The notes under the pieces were generated by a model. The model had not been told where the DNA came from. It did not search any database and was given only the letters and a program-made list of their open reading frames with translations. Shown piece by piece: positions 1 to 7,823 of a stretch of DNA of 34,313 nucleotides. Source of the DNA: Nitrosomonas sp. (GTDB lineage Bacteria; Pseudomonadota; Gammaproteobacteria; Burkholderiales; Nitrosomonadaceae); NCBI GenBank assembly GCA_021774205.1, contig JAJFJI010000365.1, positions 1 through 34,313 on the forward strand, given 5' to 3'. The translations under genes and the position numbers were made by a program. Position 1 is the first letter of the stretch. Each line of letters opens with the position of its first letter.

Positions 1-2024
1 GCGGTGTAGTCTTTTTCGCTTTCCATATTAACATCGTCAATATTTGATCCGCCTTTAGCAATTTCTGCGGCAACTCTTGCCAGTACGCCATGTTTATTAA
101 GCGATGAAATTTTTAAGTTGACTTTAAAGGTGGTGCTGAGATTTTTCCCCCAAGTCACATCTAACCAATTATCAGGATTTTTATGACTTTTAGTGACTGC
201 TGGGCAGTCGTGCAGGTGAATGACTAGTCCCTGATCTTTTTTAATAAAACCAACAATGTCATCGCCTGGAATAGGATGGCAACATTTAGCAAATTGGACA
301 GTTAAGCCTTCAGTTCCAAGGATCGTGATCGCTCCATTTGCTCCGCTTTCACTTGGAATGGATTCTCCAGGCGATACTAGGCGTTTTGCGATAACTGCAG
401 GTAGTTGTTTTCCAAGGGCCATATCTGCCAGCAAATCATCTTTTGATTTGACGCCACTGTCCCGGACTAGCTTTTCCCATTGTGCTTCGTTTATGGTTTC
501 CGGATCAATATTGAAAGACTGTAATGCTTGATTTAGTAAGCGTTCGCCTAACTTAACGGATTCATCATATTGTATAGTTCTAAGAAAATGACGAATGTGA
601 GAGCGTGCTCTGCCTGTAGTCACATAAGATAGCCACTTTGGATTTGGTTTTGCATACGGTGCTGTTACAATTTCAACACGATCACCACTCTTTAATTTGC
701 TGCGCAGTGGCGCACTTTCCCCGTTGATCTTAACGGCGACACAGCAATTGCCAATGTCAGTGTGAACGGCATAAGCAAAGTCCACGGCTGTCGACCCCCT
801 TGGTAACGATAATATTTTTCCTTGCGGGGTAAATACAAAGACTTCACCTGGGAATAAATCAACTTTGAGATGTTCCAGGAATTCCAGTGAATCGGTCGTG
901 TCGCTCAATGATTCAAGTAAACTTTGCAGCCATTGATTGGTTTTCATATGCAGATCGTCCAGGTCTGCGTTCGGGCTTTTGTAAAGCCAGTGTGATGCAA
1001 CACCATCTTCAGCGATTCTGTGCATCTCAGTGGTGCGAATTTGTATTTCTATTGGCAGGCCGTAAGGGCCGAGTAATGTATTGTGTAAAGATTGATAACC
1101 ATTCGCTTTAGGGATTGCAATGTAATCCTTGAATTTTCCAGGAATGGGTTTGTACAGACTATGTAGCGCGCCTAGTGCTACATAGCACGAGGGGATGTCC
1201 TTAACGATAACGCGAAAAGCATAAATATCCAACACTTCCGAAAATGTAAGGTGCTTATCCGCCATTTTGTTGTAAATGCTGTAAAGATGTTTTTCCCGCC
1301 CGTTTACTTTTACATCCAACCCGGATTCCTGTAATCGAACCTCAATTGCATTGCGAATTTTGCCAACCACTTCGCGGCGATTGCCACGTGCTGCTTTGGT
1401 TGCTTTGACCAAAACCTTGTAACGGGTCGGATAGCAATAGCAAAATCCAAGCTCCTGTAATTCCTGGTAAATATTGTTAAGTCCGAGTCGGTGCGCAATG
1501 GGTGCATAAATTTCCAGTGTTTCACGGGCAATGCGACGTTGTTTGATTGGCCGCATTACTTCAAGGGTGCGCATATTGTGTAGTCGATCAGCTAGCTTAA
1601 TAAGTATGACACGTACGTCGCGCGCCATAGCAAGCAGCATTTTGCGAAAATTTTTAGCCTGAGCATCTGTGGGCGTTTGGGATTCAATCTTATCCAGTTT
1701 GGAAACGCCATCCACAAGTTCCGCAACAGTCGCACCAAATCTTTCACTGATTTCTGTGCTCGAGATATCGGTATCTTCTACAACATCATGAAGTAGCGCT
1801 GCAGCCAGGGTATGTGCATCTAGATGCAATTCTTCAAGAATGCTTGCGACAGCAAGTGGGTGGGAGATGTAGGGCTCGCCAGTTTTACGGAATTGTCCGG
1901 AATGCGCGCCCTGACTAAATGTATAGGCAAGCTTAAGTTGGGAAACATCTTCCGGCTTAAGGTATTCTGCGGTAGCAGAAAAGAATAGCTCCGCTTCAGA
2001 CATGGATATATGCTGCATTGTCAT
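1..2024 (-). CDS. spoT: Bifunctional (p)ppGpp synthetase/hydrolase SpoT (C-terminus cut by window edge)
   Basis: Reading the minus strand from ATG at 2024 gives an open frame of about 674 residues running off the left edge. It carries an HD hydrolase domain with an intact HD...ED signature (HDVVEDTD, residues 79-86), a RelA/SpoT synthetase domain (about 230-360), a TGS domain (about 390-450, VFVFTPQGK) and the start of the C-terminal regulatory region. The family makes and degrades the alarmone (p)ppGpp in the stringent response. The intact HD motif points to a bifunctional SpoT/Rel type, not a RelA with a dead hydrolase. In-frame ATGs at 2018 and 2003 are alternative starts. It follows gmk and rpoZ as in many proteobacteria, but about 430 bp separate it from rpoZ, so it may have its own promoter. 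Confidence 0.95.
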   Translation of the reverse strand, partial: MTMQHISMSEAELFFSATAEYLKPEDVSQLKLAYTFSQGAHSGQFRKTGEPYISHPLAVASILEELHLDAHTLAAALLHDVVEDTDISSTEISERFGATVAELVDGVSKLDKIESQTPTDAQAKNFRKMLLAMARDVRVILIKLADRLHNMRTLEVMRPIKQRRIARETLEIYAPIAHRLGLNNIYQELQELGFCYCYPTRYKVLVKATKAARGNRREVVGKIRNAIEVRLQESGLDVKVNGREKHLYSIYNKMADKHLTFSEVLDIYAFRVIVKDIPSCYVALGALHSLYKPIPGKFKDYIAIPKANGYQSLHNTLLGPYGLPIEIQIRTTEMHRIAEDGVASHWLYKSPNADLDDLHMKTNQWLQSLLESLSDTTDSLEFLEHLKVDLFPGEVFVFTPQGKILSLPRGSTAVDFAYAVHTDIGNCCVAVKINGESAPLRSKLKSGDRVEIVTAPYAKPNPKWLSYVTTGRARSHIRHFLRTIQYDESVKLGERLLNQALQSFNIDPETINEAQWEKLVRDSGVKSKDDLLADMALGKQLPAVIAKRLVSPGESIPSESGANGAITILGTEGLTVQFAKCCHPIPGDDIVGFIKKDQGLVIHLHDCPAVTKSHKNPDNWLDVTWGKNLSTTFKVNLKISSLNKHGVLARVAAEIAKGGSNIDDVNMESEKDYT

Positions 2025-2455
2025 AAATCTGGATTCTCTCGCGCCCCATCATTTTAGAAATTTGGACTGTTTGTATTCAGAATGTGCGCAACGTAGTTCT
2101 GCTACGCTAGCGGAATTCCTTGATCAGAACGGCAAAATTACAATAAATTAGTACCTAATAATTCCTAATCTAGTACTCCGTCAACTTGATATTTGCGCAT
2201 TCAGTGTTCGTAAGGTGCTTCGACACAAAGCGCTGCATCAGACAATGGTTATTCCATTCGCAAGTGCAGCAACGTGGTGGCGGAACATCTTGTGAACGCC
2301 TTGCGGGTTGACTTTTTAGCGCCCCTGGCAAGTTTGCGACTGTTTAGCTGCAAAATTGGGTTATGAAAACGTTTTGTCCATGCAAACTTTGCGTGTTTTC
2401 CTTGTTCTTAAAACCGGTGGTGGTCATGAAGGGCTATTGAGTAGGGGCTGAAAGA
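2025..2455. other. Gene-free spacer between rpoZ and spoT with a repeat copy
   Basis: This stretch of about 430 bases has no convincing gene on either strand. It holds one diverged copy of the dispersed repeat described separately (about 2171-2207). It presumably contains the spoT upstream region; I do not see a promoter strong enough to call. Confidence 0.5.
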
Positions 2456-2662
2456 CTAAATATTCTTAGGGTTAAGAATATCAAGCTCAAATTTTCCTTG
2501 AGACAGTTCCCGTAATGCAATCACTGTCGGCTTGTCACGACCAGGCTCAATCATAGGCGCAGACCCTATTGAAAGCTGTCTGGCGCGCGCAGTCGCTGCT
2601 AAAGTCATATCAAATCGATTTGGAATTCTTTTCAAACAATCGTCAACGGTAATACGTGCCAT
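2456..2662 (-). CDS. rpoZ: DNA-directed RNA polymerase omega subunit
   Basis: The 68-residue product begins [19 protein letters not shown], the classic start of the omega subunit, and continues with the conserved RARQL and [10 protein letters not shown] segments. Omega helps fold beta-prime and assemble RNA polymerase, and in proteobacteria it contributes to the ppGpp binding site, which fits its place next to spoT. It lies about 60 bp downstream of gmk and is probably co-transcribed with it. The length is in the normal range of about 65-90 residues. Confidence 0.96.
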   Translation of the reverse strand: MARITVDDCLKRIPNRFDMTLAATARARQLSIGSAPMIEPGRDKPTVIALRELSQGKFELDILNPKNI

Positions 2663-2721
2663 AATGTGATCCTCAGTGTGGTGTGTGTTAGAAAGATAGT
2701 GATGTAAAAAGCGCCGGATGG

Positions 2722-3345
2722 TTATGATTTTTCAAGCTGTGTTATTAGCTCATGGTGATTAAGCAGTTGGCGCGTTGTTTTTATACGTTCGGCTTTTACA
2801 ATGCTAACAAGATCCTTAAGCGCGCCCTCCAATCTATCGTTAATAATAGCATAATCGAATTCATCTATATGGCCGACTTCTTCCCGTACAGCAGTTAGTC
2901 TTTGTTTGATGATCTCAGGATTATCTTGTCCCCGTGTTTTTAAGCGTTCTGCTAAGGTATGGGGTGATGGTGGGAGTATGAAAATTCCTATTGATTGAGG
3001 AAAAAATTTGCGCACCTGCTGCGCACCTTGGCAGTCTATTTCAAGCAGGATGTCTTTGCCTGATGAGATGGCTTCGTTTATCCATTTTTGTGAAGTTCCA
3101 TATAGGTTTCCATAAACTACCGCGCTTTCAAGAAATTCACCTTGCGCTTGCATTTGCTTAAAATCCGCTTTGCTGATGAAATGATAATCGCGCCCATTAA
3201 TTTCCTCCGATCGTGGGGGACGTGAAGTATGTGAGATTGATAAACTTAGGTTGGGGTCGGTTTGCAATAATGCCCTTACCAGACTGGTTTTCCCTGTACC
3301 AGAGGGGGCACTGATAATAAATAAAATGCCTTTTGTTGTCTTCAT
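2722..3345 (-). CDS. gmk: Guanylate kinase
   Basis: The 207-residue protein phosphorylates GMP to GDP using ATP. The P-loop [11 protein letters not shown] sits near residue 12, followed by the GMP-binding region ([19 protein letters not shown]) and the lid and core segments ([22 protein letters not shown]). Length and layout are typical of bacterial Gmk. It is the first gene of gmk-rpoZ, upstream of spoT. The start at 3345 places the P-loop at the usual distance from the N-terminus. Confidence 0.97.
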   Translation of the reverse strand: MKTTKGILFIISAPSGTGKTSLVRALLQTDPNLSLSISHTSRPPRSEEINGRDYHFISKADFKQMQAQGEFLESAVVYGNLYGTSQKWINEAISSGKDILLEIDCQGAQQVRKFFPQSIGIFILPPSPHTLAERLKTRGQDNPEIIKQRLTAVREEVGHIDEFDYAIINDRLEGALKDLVSIVKAERIKTTRQLLNHHELITQLEKS

Positions 3346-3545
3346 GCTGGCCCCGTTAAACTTAAAAACTGCAGTTGGATGGTGTAGTACGCTGTGCTTT
3401 GTTCCTGGTAAGGCGCAATGAGGCGTTATAGCGTGTTATTACAACAAATCGCAAAGCTGACAGAGACGAACGGCAACGCATTATAAGTGCCATAGCCGTA
3501 TTCGCCCATAAGGCCAACGAAGTAACTGAGTATATGCAATTAAAA

Positions 3546-3591
3546 TTTATTTGGTTAGTTTTCATTTGTGGCGATCAACGGCGGTTTTTAG
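3546..3591 (+). repeat. Second dispersed repeat, copy 1
   Basis: This 46-bp segment resembles 7136-7181. Both share TTTATTTGGT at the start, TCATTTGT in the middle and a CGATCAA..GCGGTTTTT end; the last 28 bases match at 24 positions. Copy 2 lies between dsbA and the SPOR-domain gene. Identity of the element is unknown. Confidence 0.45.
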
Positions 3592-3770
3592 GTTAAAGAA
3601 GAGTGGTGCTATATTAACCCGTAAATTAGATAAATTCACGCATCAACATCTTTGCAGGAAAATTTTTGAAAAAAATGTCGCGTAATGAAGAATGCGGGCG
3701 CTAAGGGAAACTGATTGGCCAAATGATTAGCCCAAAATCTGTCATCTTCATTAAGCTTTTGGAATATTGC

Positions 3771-3806
3771 TAGTACTCTGTCAAGTTAGTATTGATGGGT
3801 TCAGCG
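3771..3806 (+). repeat. Dispersed repeat, copy b (reference copy)
   Basis: The copy starts TAGTACTCTGTCAAG and ends TATTGATGGGTTCAGCG. Related copies in this window lie at 2171-2207 (+), 4072 back to about 4034 (-), 5838-5859 (+, right part only, 20 of 22 bases shared) and 6388 back to about 6352 (-). All are intergenic or sit at gene ends. I do not recognise the family; short length and dispersal suggest a MITE-like or REP-like element. Confidence 0.6.
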
Positions 3807-4033
3807 TTACGCAGATGATCCAATCCTGCTTTGTGGCCTTTGTACAGGGCTGGCCATTTCCAGCGAGGGCTGTCTAACCGTCAACCACTTCCCGAATCCA
3901 ATATGTAATTATTCAGTACATCGCAGTGACTGTTCAGATTGCTCCTAAAACTCGTCAGTTCAAGGCGCAAAATATGAGTTTACATGTGACAATGATCATT
4001 TTGTAACGCCGAAATGGCGGATTTGAGGGGTAA

Positions 4034-4072
4034 GCTGAATAGTTGCGTCAATATTAGCATGACGGAGTATTA
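4034..4072 (-). repeat. Dispersed repeat, copy c, overlapping the HDOD stop codon
   Basis: Read on the minus strand, this copy begins TAATACTCCGTCATGCTAA. Its first three bases, TAA, are the stop codon of the HDOD-GAF gene (4070-4072). The copy after dsbA has the same arrangement. Confidence 0.55.
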
Positions 4073-5629
4073 GCGAAAAGCAGTTATTACATGTTCTTTT
4101 AATTGCTTGATAAGCGTTTTCTCATCTGATGAAATACCTTCTGGCGCTTCCAATTTTCGGTCAGCGTAAAGTAAGCCAATTGGTTTATTATTCTTAATCA
4201 TTGGCAGCATGATGAAACTGAGCGCATCGGGCAATAAAGCTTGATGCCATGCTGGAATAAGATTGTGTATTTTTACGTCTGCAGCATTGGAAATAAATAA
4301 ATCCACCCCTTTTTCAATCACCAGATGAAATAAGTCTTGAGATGAAGTTACGGGAAAAAAGAAAGCGCTCTGGCGTGTGGCATGGTCTTCTCCCAAAGAA
4401 CTGTACGCTTGAAATTGGTTGGTTTGTGTATTTTTCAAACAAACTGTCGCAAATCGAAAACCGAGACCGTAGTATATGGTTTTCAGGAATAATGTAATTA
4501 AATTTTTATTATTAAAATCATGGCTGGCAATCAATCTTGTGATATCTTGATTGCCAGCCATGAGTAGTTTTTTCGAATTAAACGGTTTGCCACTTGAATG
4601 GGTTTCAGCAACTTGTGACCCACTTGTGTCGTCATGTTTGACAAGCAGTTCTTTGGAATCTACATTTGTTTTGCTATTTGGATCAATTTGATATTTAAGA
4701 TTTGCGCTTTCGGTTAATACCTGCGTATGCTTTTCTGCATTGATAAATAATTGTTCCAAGCTGGTTTCATCCAGATGCAATGATTTGCCAAATCGAGCTA
4801 TTAGTGCCTCATTAGTTTGGTCTTTTTTGTCCTGATCGGTTGCCTCTAGTATCAGCGGTACAACCGCTTCACTAAAAATAACAGCTTGCCACATCCATTC
4901 TTGCCGGGTTTTAGGGGGCGTTAAGGCTCTGGGAGAAAAAATTTTCATGGCCTGAATAATTGCATCGGGAATTTGCCATTTTTCTAGGGCAATTTCAGTC
5001 AACATATCAAAGCTGTAACCAAGTTTTAATTTCGATGCTTGCGTTGGGGTTTGGATATCCAATTTTACCAGCACCATAATATCTTCATATAATTTTTCGT
5101 CATAAGCCGCTACTAACAAACGGCCTATGTTTTTAAACAATGCTGCAATCGCTACTTCTTCGGCATCTTTGAAATGTATGCGCTTGGCGAGTTCACGTCC
5201 TATCACACTAGCAGTCAGTGCGCGCGCCAGCTCATTGCGAACGCACTGCGCCTTTTTGCCTGGCATGTTATCGACTAAAATTATTGCCAGTGCGCAAGTT
5301 TTAACCGTGTTCAGTCCGAGTAAATGAATCGCTTTTGAAATATTTGTGACTTCTTTCCCAGAGACAGAGCGAAAATTAACTGAATTTGATAAACGCAAAA
5401 TTTTCTGAGTCAATGAAACATCAGATAGTACAAACTGCGCGAGCTCTTGTATCGACCCATTGCTCGATGATGATAGCTTTACTAGGCGTGATACAGTGCT
5501 GCCAAAAGTTGGGAGATCAGAATTCTTGCATATCGCTTCTATCAAATTATCTGTCATAGCAATTGTGTTATCACTGCTGGGCGCAGTGATATCAGAAGCG
5601 TTGGTAATAACCTGTGAGTTATTTTGCAC
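4070..5629 (-). CDS. HDOD domain plus GAF domain signalling protein
   Basis: The 519-residue protein has an N-terminal HDOD domain (about 40-245; LPTFGSTVSRL, LSDVSLTQKILRLSNS and HLLGLNTVKT are typical) and a C-terminal GAF-like domain (about 365-515; ends IGLLYADR then DEKTLIKQL). HDOD domains resemble HD phosphohydrolases but usually lack the metal-binding residues and act as signalling or scaffolding modules; GAF domains bind small ligands. A low-complexity linker (about 300-350) joins them. The start used is GTG at 5629 with a weak ribosome site; ATG at 5557 (MTDNLIEAICKN) is a reasonable alternative. The stop codon lies inside a repeat copy. The specific role is unknown. Confidence 0.88.
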   Translation of the reverse strand: MQNNSQVITNASDITAPSSDNTIAMTDNLIEAICKNSDLPTFGSTVSRLVKLSSSSNGSIQELAQFVLSDVSLTQKILRLSNSVNFRSVSGKEVTNISKAIHLLGLNTVKTCALAIILVDNMPGKKAQCVRNELARALTASVIGRELAKRIHFKDAEEVAIAALFKNIGRLLVAAYDEKLYEDIMVLVKLDIQTPTQASKLKLGYSFDMLTEIALEKWQIPDAIIQAMKIFSPRALTPPKTRQEWMWQAVIFSEAVVPLILEATDQDKKDQTNEALIARFGKSLHLDETSLEQLFINAEKHTQVLTESANLKYQIDPNSKTNVDSKELLVKHDDTSGSQVAETHSSGKPFNSKKLLMAGNQDITRLIASHDFNNKNLITLFLKTIYYGLGFRFATVCLKNTQTNQFQAYSSLGEDHATRQSAFFFPVTSSQDLFHLVIEKGVDLFISNAADVKIHNLIPAWHQALLPDALSFIMLPMIKNNKPIGLLYADRKLEAPEGISSDEKTLIKQLKEHVITAFR

Positions 5630-5810
5630 TTTTATTGATCTGGGCTAAAAGGTTCTTTATGGTGAAAATCAGCGTCTTTTTATAAAGAAGTAAACTCCAC
5701 CTGAAAATGTTGGTCCCTGCTAAAGCATATGCCAGCAGAATGTGATACGTAAATGTATGACATTACAGACTTTATATCGACATAAAACTAAGAAAATTGA
5801 AAAACTTTTG

Positions 5811-5882
5811 TAACTATTCAGTACATCGCAGTAGCGGTTTAGTATTGATAGGTTCAGCGATTCGGGAAGTGTTGACCGTTAG
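5811..5882 (+). repeat. Mosaic repeat block downstream of msrA
   Basis: Three pieces also found in the gmk upstream spacer are joined here in a different order and orientation. 5811-5832 matches 3906-3927 (21 of 22). 5838-5859 matches 3785-3806 (20 of 22). 5860-5882 matches the reverse complement of 3874-3897 with one gap and one mismatch. The block ends directly against the msrA stop codon. The shuffling suggests these are modules of one mobile element. Confidence 0.6.
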
Positions 5883-6347
5883 TTACCCAATGCCATGTTT
5901 TTCAAAATAGCACTGATGATATTCTTCGGCAGGATAAAATAGGTTGGCTGGTAAAATTTTTGTTACGACAGGGTCTCGCCAATAACCACTAAGATTTTGT
6001 TCGTTCTTGGATATTTCTGCGGCGGACTTTTGTTCGGGTGTGAAAAAAAATATAACGGAACGGTATTGGGAGCCGATATCAGCGCCTTGTCGGTCTTGCG
6101 TGGTTGGGTTGTGGCAGCGCCAGAATGTATCAAGTAGCGTTTTGAAATTTATCTGGCGTGGATCATATTCAACTTGTACGACTTCAATATGGCCCGTGCT
6201 GCCAGTACAAACATCTGAATAGATCGGATTATCGGTATGGCCGCCAGCGTAGCCGCATGTTGTCTTGGCTACGCCGTTTATTTTGCGAAAAGCGGCTTCT
6301 ACGCCCCAGAAACAGCCTGCGCCGAAAATTACTTTTTCTTTTGTCAC
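5883..6347 (-). CDS. msrA: Peptide methionine-S-sulfoxide reductase MsrA
   Basis: The 154-residue enzyme reduces methionine-S-sulfoxide in proteins, repairing oxidative damage. The catalytic signature GCFWG is at residues 11-15 with nucleophilic Cys12. The conserved GYAGG, HIEVVQVEYDP, RCHNPTTQDRQGADIGSQYRS and YHQCYFEKH segments follow. The last contains Cys within YHQC, a resolving-cysteine region. It is short but complete for cytoplasmic MsrA. The start is GTG at 6347, since no in-frame ATG lies nearby upstream. It follows dsbA after a 38-bp gap filled by a repeat copy. Confidence 0.96.
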   Translation of the reverse strand: MTKEKVIFGAGCFWGVEAAFRKINGVAKTTCGYAGGHTDNPIYSDVCTGSTGHIEVVQVEYDPRQINFKTLLDTFWRCHNPTTQDRQGADIGSQYRSVIFFFTPEQKSAAEISKNEQNLSGYWRDPVVTKILPANLFYPAEEYHQCYFEKHGIG

Positions 6348-6351
6348 GGTA

Positions 6352-6388
6352 ACGTTGAGTCCATCAATACGAGTATGACGGTGTATTA
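6352..6388 (-). repeat. Dispersed repeat, copy e, overlapping the dsbA stop codon
   Basis: On the minus strand this copy starts TAATACACCGTCATACTCG, and its TAA is the stop codon of dsbA (6386-6388). It continues TATTGATGG, matching the right part of copy b. It fills almost the whole gap between dsbA and msrA. Confidence 0.55.
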
Positions 6389-7036
6389 GTCATTTGTTTC
6401 TCTTTCTTTACGTGTCTTCTCGATTAATTTTTCTAAAATTTTAATGGTGTTTTCCGGACTTCCGCCCATGCTGCCACTGGTTAAATATTTACCGTCAACG
6501 ACGATTGAAGGCGTGCCAGTGAGCTCGTATTGCCGCGACATCTGGGTGGATCTGGCAACCTGGTTCTGTACTGAGAATGAGTGATAGGCTTTTTCAAATT
6601 TTTCTCGTTCTATGCCTTGTTTCTCAACCCAGTCAAATAAAATGGGTTCTTTATTGAGGTCAATTTTATCACGATGGATGGCGTCATAGACCTTGTCGTG
6701 AAGTATTTCTGATTCTTGAATGGCTTCTATTGTGTAAAAAATTTTGGCGCCCGATACCCAATTGGGGCGGAAGATTGTCGGTACATAACGAAAACTTACG
6801 TCATCGGGTTTATTTTTTAACCAGGTCTTAATATGTGGATGTAATTTGTCGCAATGTGGACACCCGTACCAGAAAAATTCGAGCACCTCGATTTTTTCCT
6901 TGTTTTCTGTCGGTTGAGGGTTTGTGAGGGTGGTGTAATCTTTCCCCTCTGTGATTCCCGTGCTTGCCATTGTTAAACTAGCAAAGCCAATGCTGAAAAA
7001 TAGAAATAATGCGGTAATAAATCGGACTGAATTCAT
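6386..7036 (-). CDS. dsbA: Thiol:disulfide interchange protein DsbA
   Basis: The 216-residue periplasmic oxidase introduces disulfide bonds into exported proteins. It has a hydrophobic signal peptide (about residues 5-24, cleavage probably after MAS) and a thioredoxin fold with active site C59-P-H-C62 in FFWYGCPHCDKLHPH. The cis-proline loop is seen as TGTPSIVVDGKYL. Length matches betaproteobacterial DsbA. Its stop codon coincides with the start of a repeat copy, so the original C-terminus could have been altered by insertion. Confidence 0.96.
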   Translation of the reverse strand: MNSVRFITALFLFFSIGFASLTMASTGITEGKDYTTLTNPQPTENKEKIEVLEFFWYGCPHCDKLHPHIKTWLKNKPDDVSFRYVPTIFRPNWVSGAKIFYTIEAIQESEILHDKVYDAIHRDKIDLNKEPILFDWVEKQGIEREKFEKAYHSFSVQNQVARSTQMSRQYELTGTPSIVVDGKYLTSGSMGGSPENTIKILEKLIEKTRKERETND

Positions 7037-7135
7037 TTTTTCTCCTCAACGTAAGTCACTTTTGACGGCAGACAGGATGATACATCAGCGATAGATAGCT
7101 GTAATTGGTAATAATAAGCATGTTACCCCGGATTG

Positions 7136-7181
7136 TTTATTTGGTGAGTAATCATTTGTATCGATCAATTGCGGTTTTTTG
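7136..7181 (+). repeat. Second dispersed repeat, copy 2
   Basis: Partner of the copy at 3546-3591. It occupies the spacer between the SPOR-domain gene and dsbA and stops just before the end of the SPOR gene. Confidence 0.45.
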
Positions 7182-7195
7182 GGGCAATAAAAGTG

Positions 7196-7801
7196 TCATT
7201 GTGGGTTTTCGCGTACTTTGATGAAGCTGACTTCGATACTGTTTTGTTGTAAAGAAGTGCGTACTTGATTAACGTTGTCCATTTCTGTAAACGGGCCAAT
7301 TCTGACTCGGTGCCAGAGTCCTTTCTCGGGTAAGTTCGCGGACTGGATGGTGGCAACTACGCCCAATAAAGCAAGTCTTGCTTTTAGATTTTCTGCTTCT
7401 TCGGTGCTTCTGAATGCGCCAGCTTGAAGAAAATATTGTTCTGAAGGGATGTTGCTTGTTCGGTTTTCTGTTGTTGGTGCAGCTTGTTGTTGGATAGCCT
7501 GTTCTAAATCCTGCTCAACCATGGGTTCTTCAATACCCGGCAGGATTTTATAAAAATCAAATTTAGGTTTTTCATCAACTTCAGCTATTTTTTTTTCGAT
7601 GGGTATATCAATTTGCGTTTCTTTTTGGGTGGTCGTCTTTTTTTCTTCGGTTAGAAAAGGGCTGGGTGCCTGACTGATGTACATCCAAACACCTATGGCA
7701 CTGACAAGGCCAAGCGTATAACCTATAAAGATTCCAGCAATCAGTGAGCTGCTGCTTTTTCTGGTTGTGGATGTCTTACGGGATTTGTAATCTCGGCTCA
7801 T
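7196..7801 (-). CDS. SPOR domain membrane protein
   Basis: The 201-residue protein has a short basic cytoplasmic tail, one transmembrane segment (about 20-42), a charged and Gln-rich periplasmic linker, and a C-terminal SPOR domain (about 120-198, starting EQYFLQAGAFRSTEEAENL). SPOR domains bind denuded peptidoglycan glycans at the division septum. The layout resembles a short FtsN-like protein, but I would not name it FtsN. It starts 22 bp after argS ends on the same strand, so it is probably co-transcribed with it. Confidence 0.9.
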   Translation of the reverse strand: MSRDYKSRKTSTTRKSSSSLIAGIFIGYTLGLVSAIGVWMYISQAPSPFLTEEKKTTTQKETQIDIPIEKKIAEVDEKPKFDFYKILPGIEEPMVEQDLEQAIQQQAAPTTENRTSNIPSEQYFLQAGAFRSTEEAENLKARLALLGVVATIQSANLPEKGLWHRVRIGPFTEMDNVNQVRTSLQQNSIEVSFIKVRENPQ

Positions 7802-7823
7802 GGGGATCCTTCTATATTTTTTG

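Larger units (their letters stand above)
3346..4069. other. Gene-free spacer (about 720 bp) with repeat fragments
   Basis: No gene is convincing here. A 67-codon minus-strand frame at 3362-3565 has no recognisable motif and no partner. The stretch contains a copy of the first dispersed repeat (3771-3806), an inverted fragment shared with the region before msrA (3874-3897 versus 5860-5882), a direct shared fragment (3906-3927 versus 5811-5832) and one copy of a second repeat (3546-3591). It looks like a graveyard of small repeated elements and should also contain the gmk promoter. Confidence 0.55.

Noticed and set aside
3362-3565. 67-codon minus-strand frame upstream of gmk
   Set aside because: No motif, no clear ribosome site, and it runs into a repeat fragment at its 5' end. 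Not supported as a gene.
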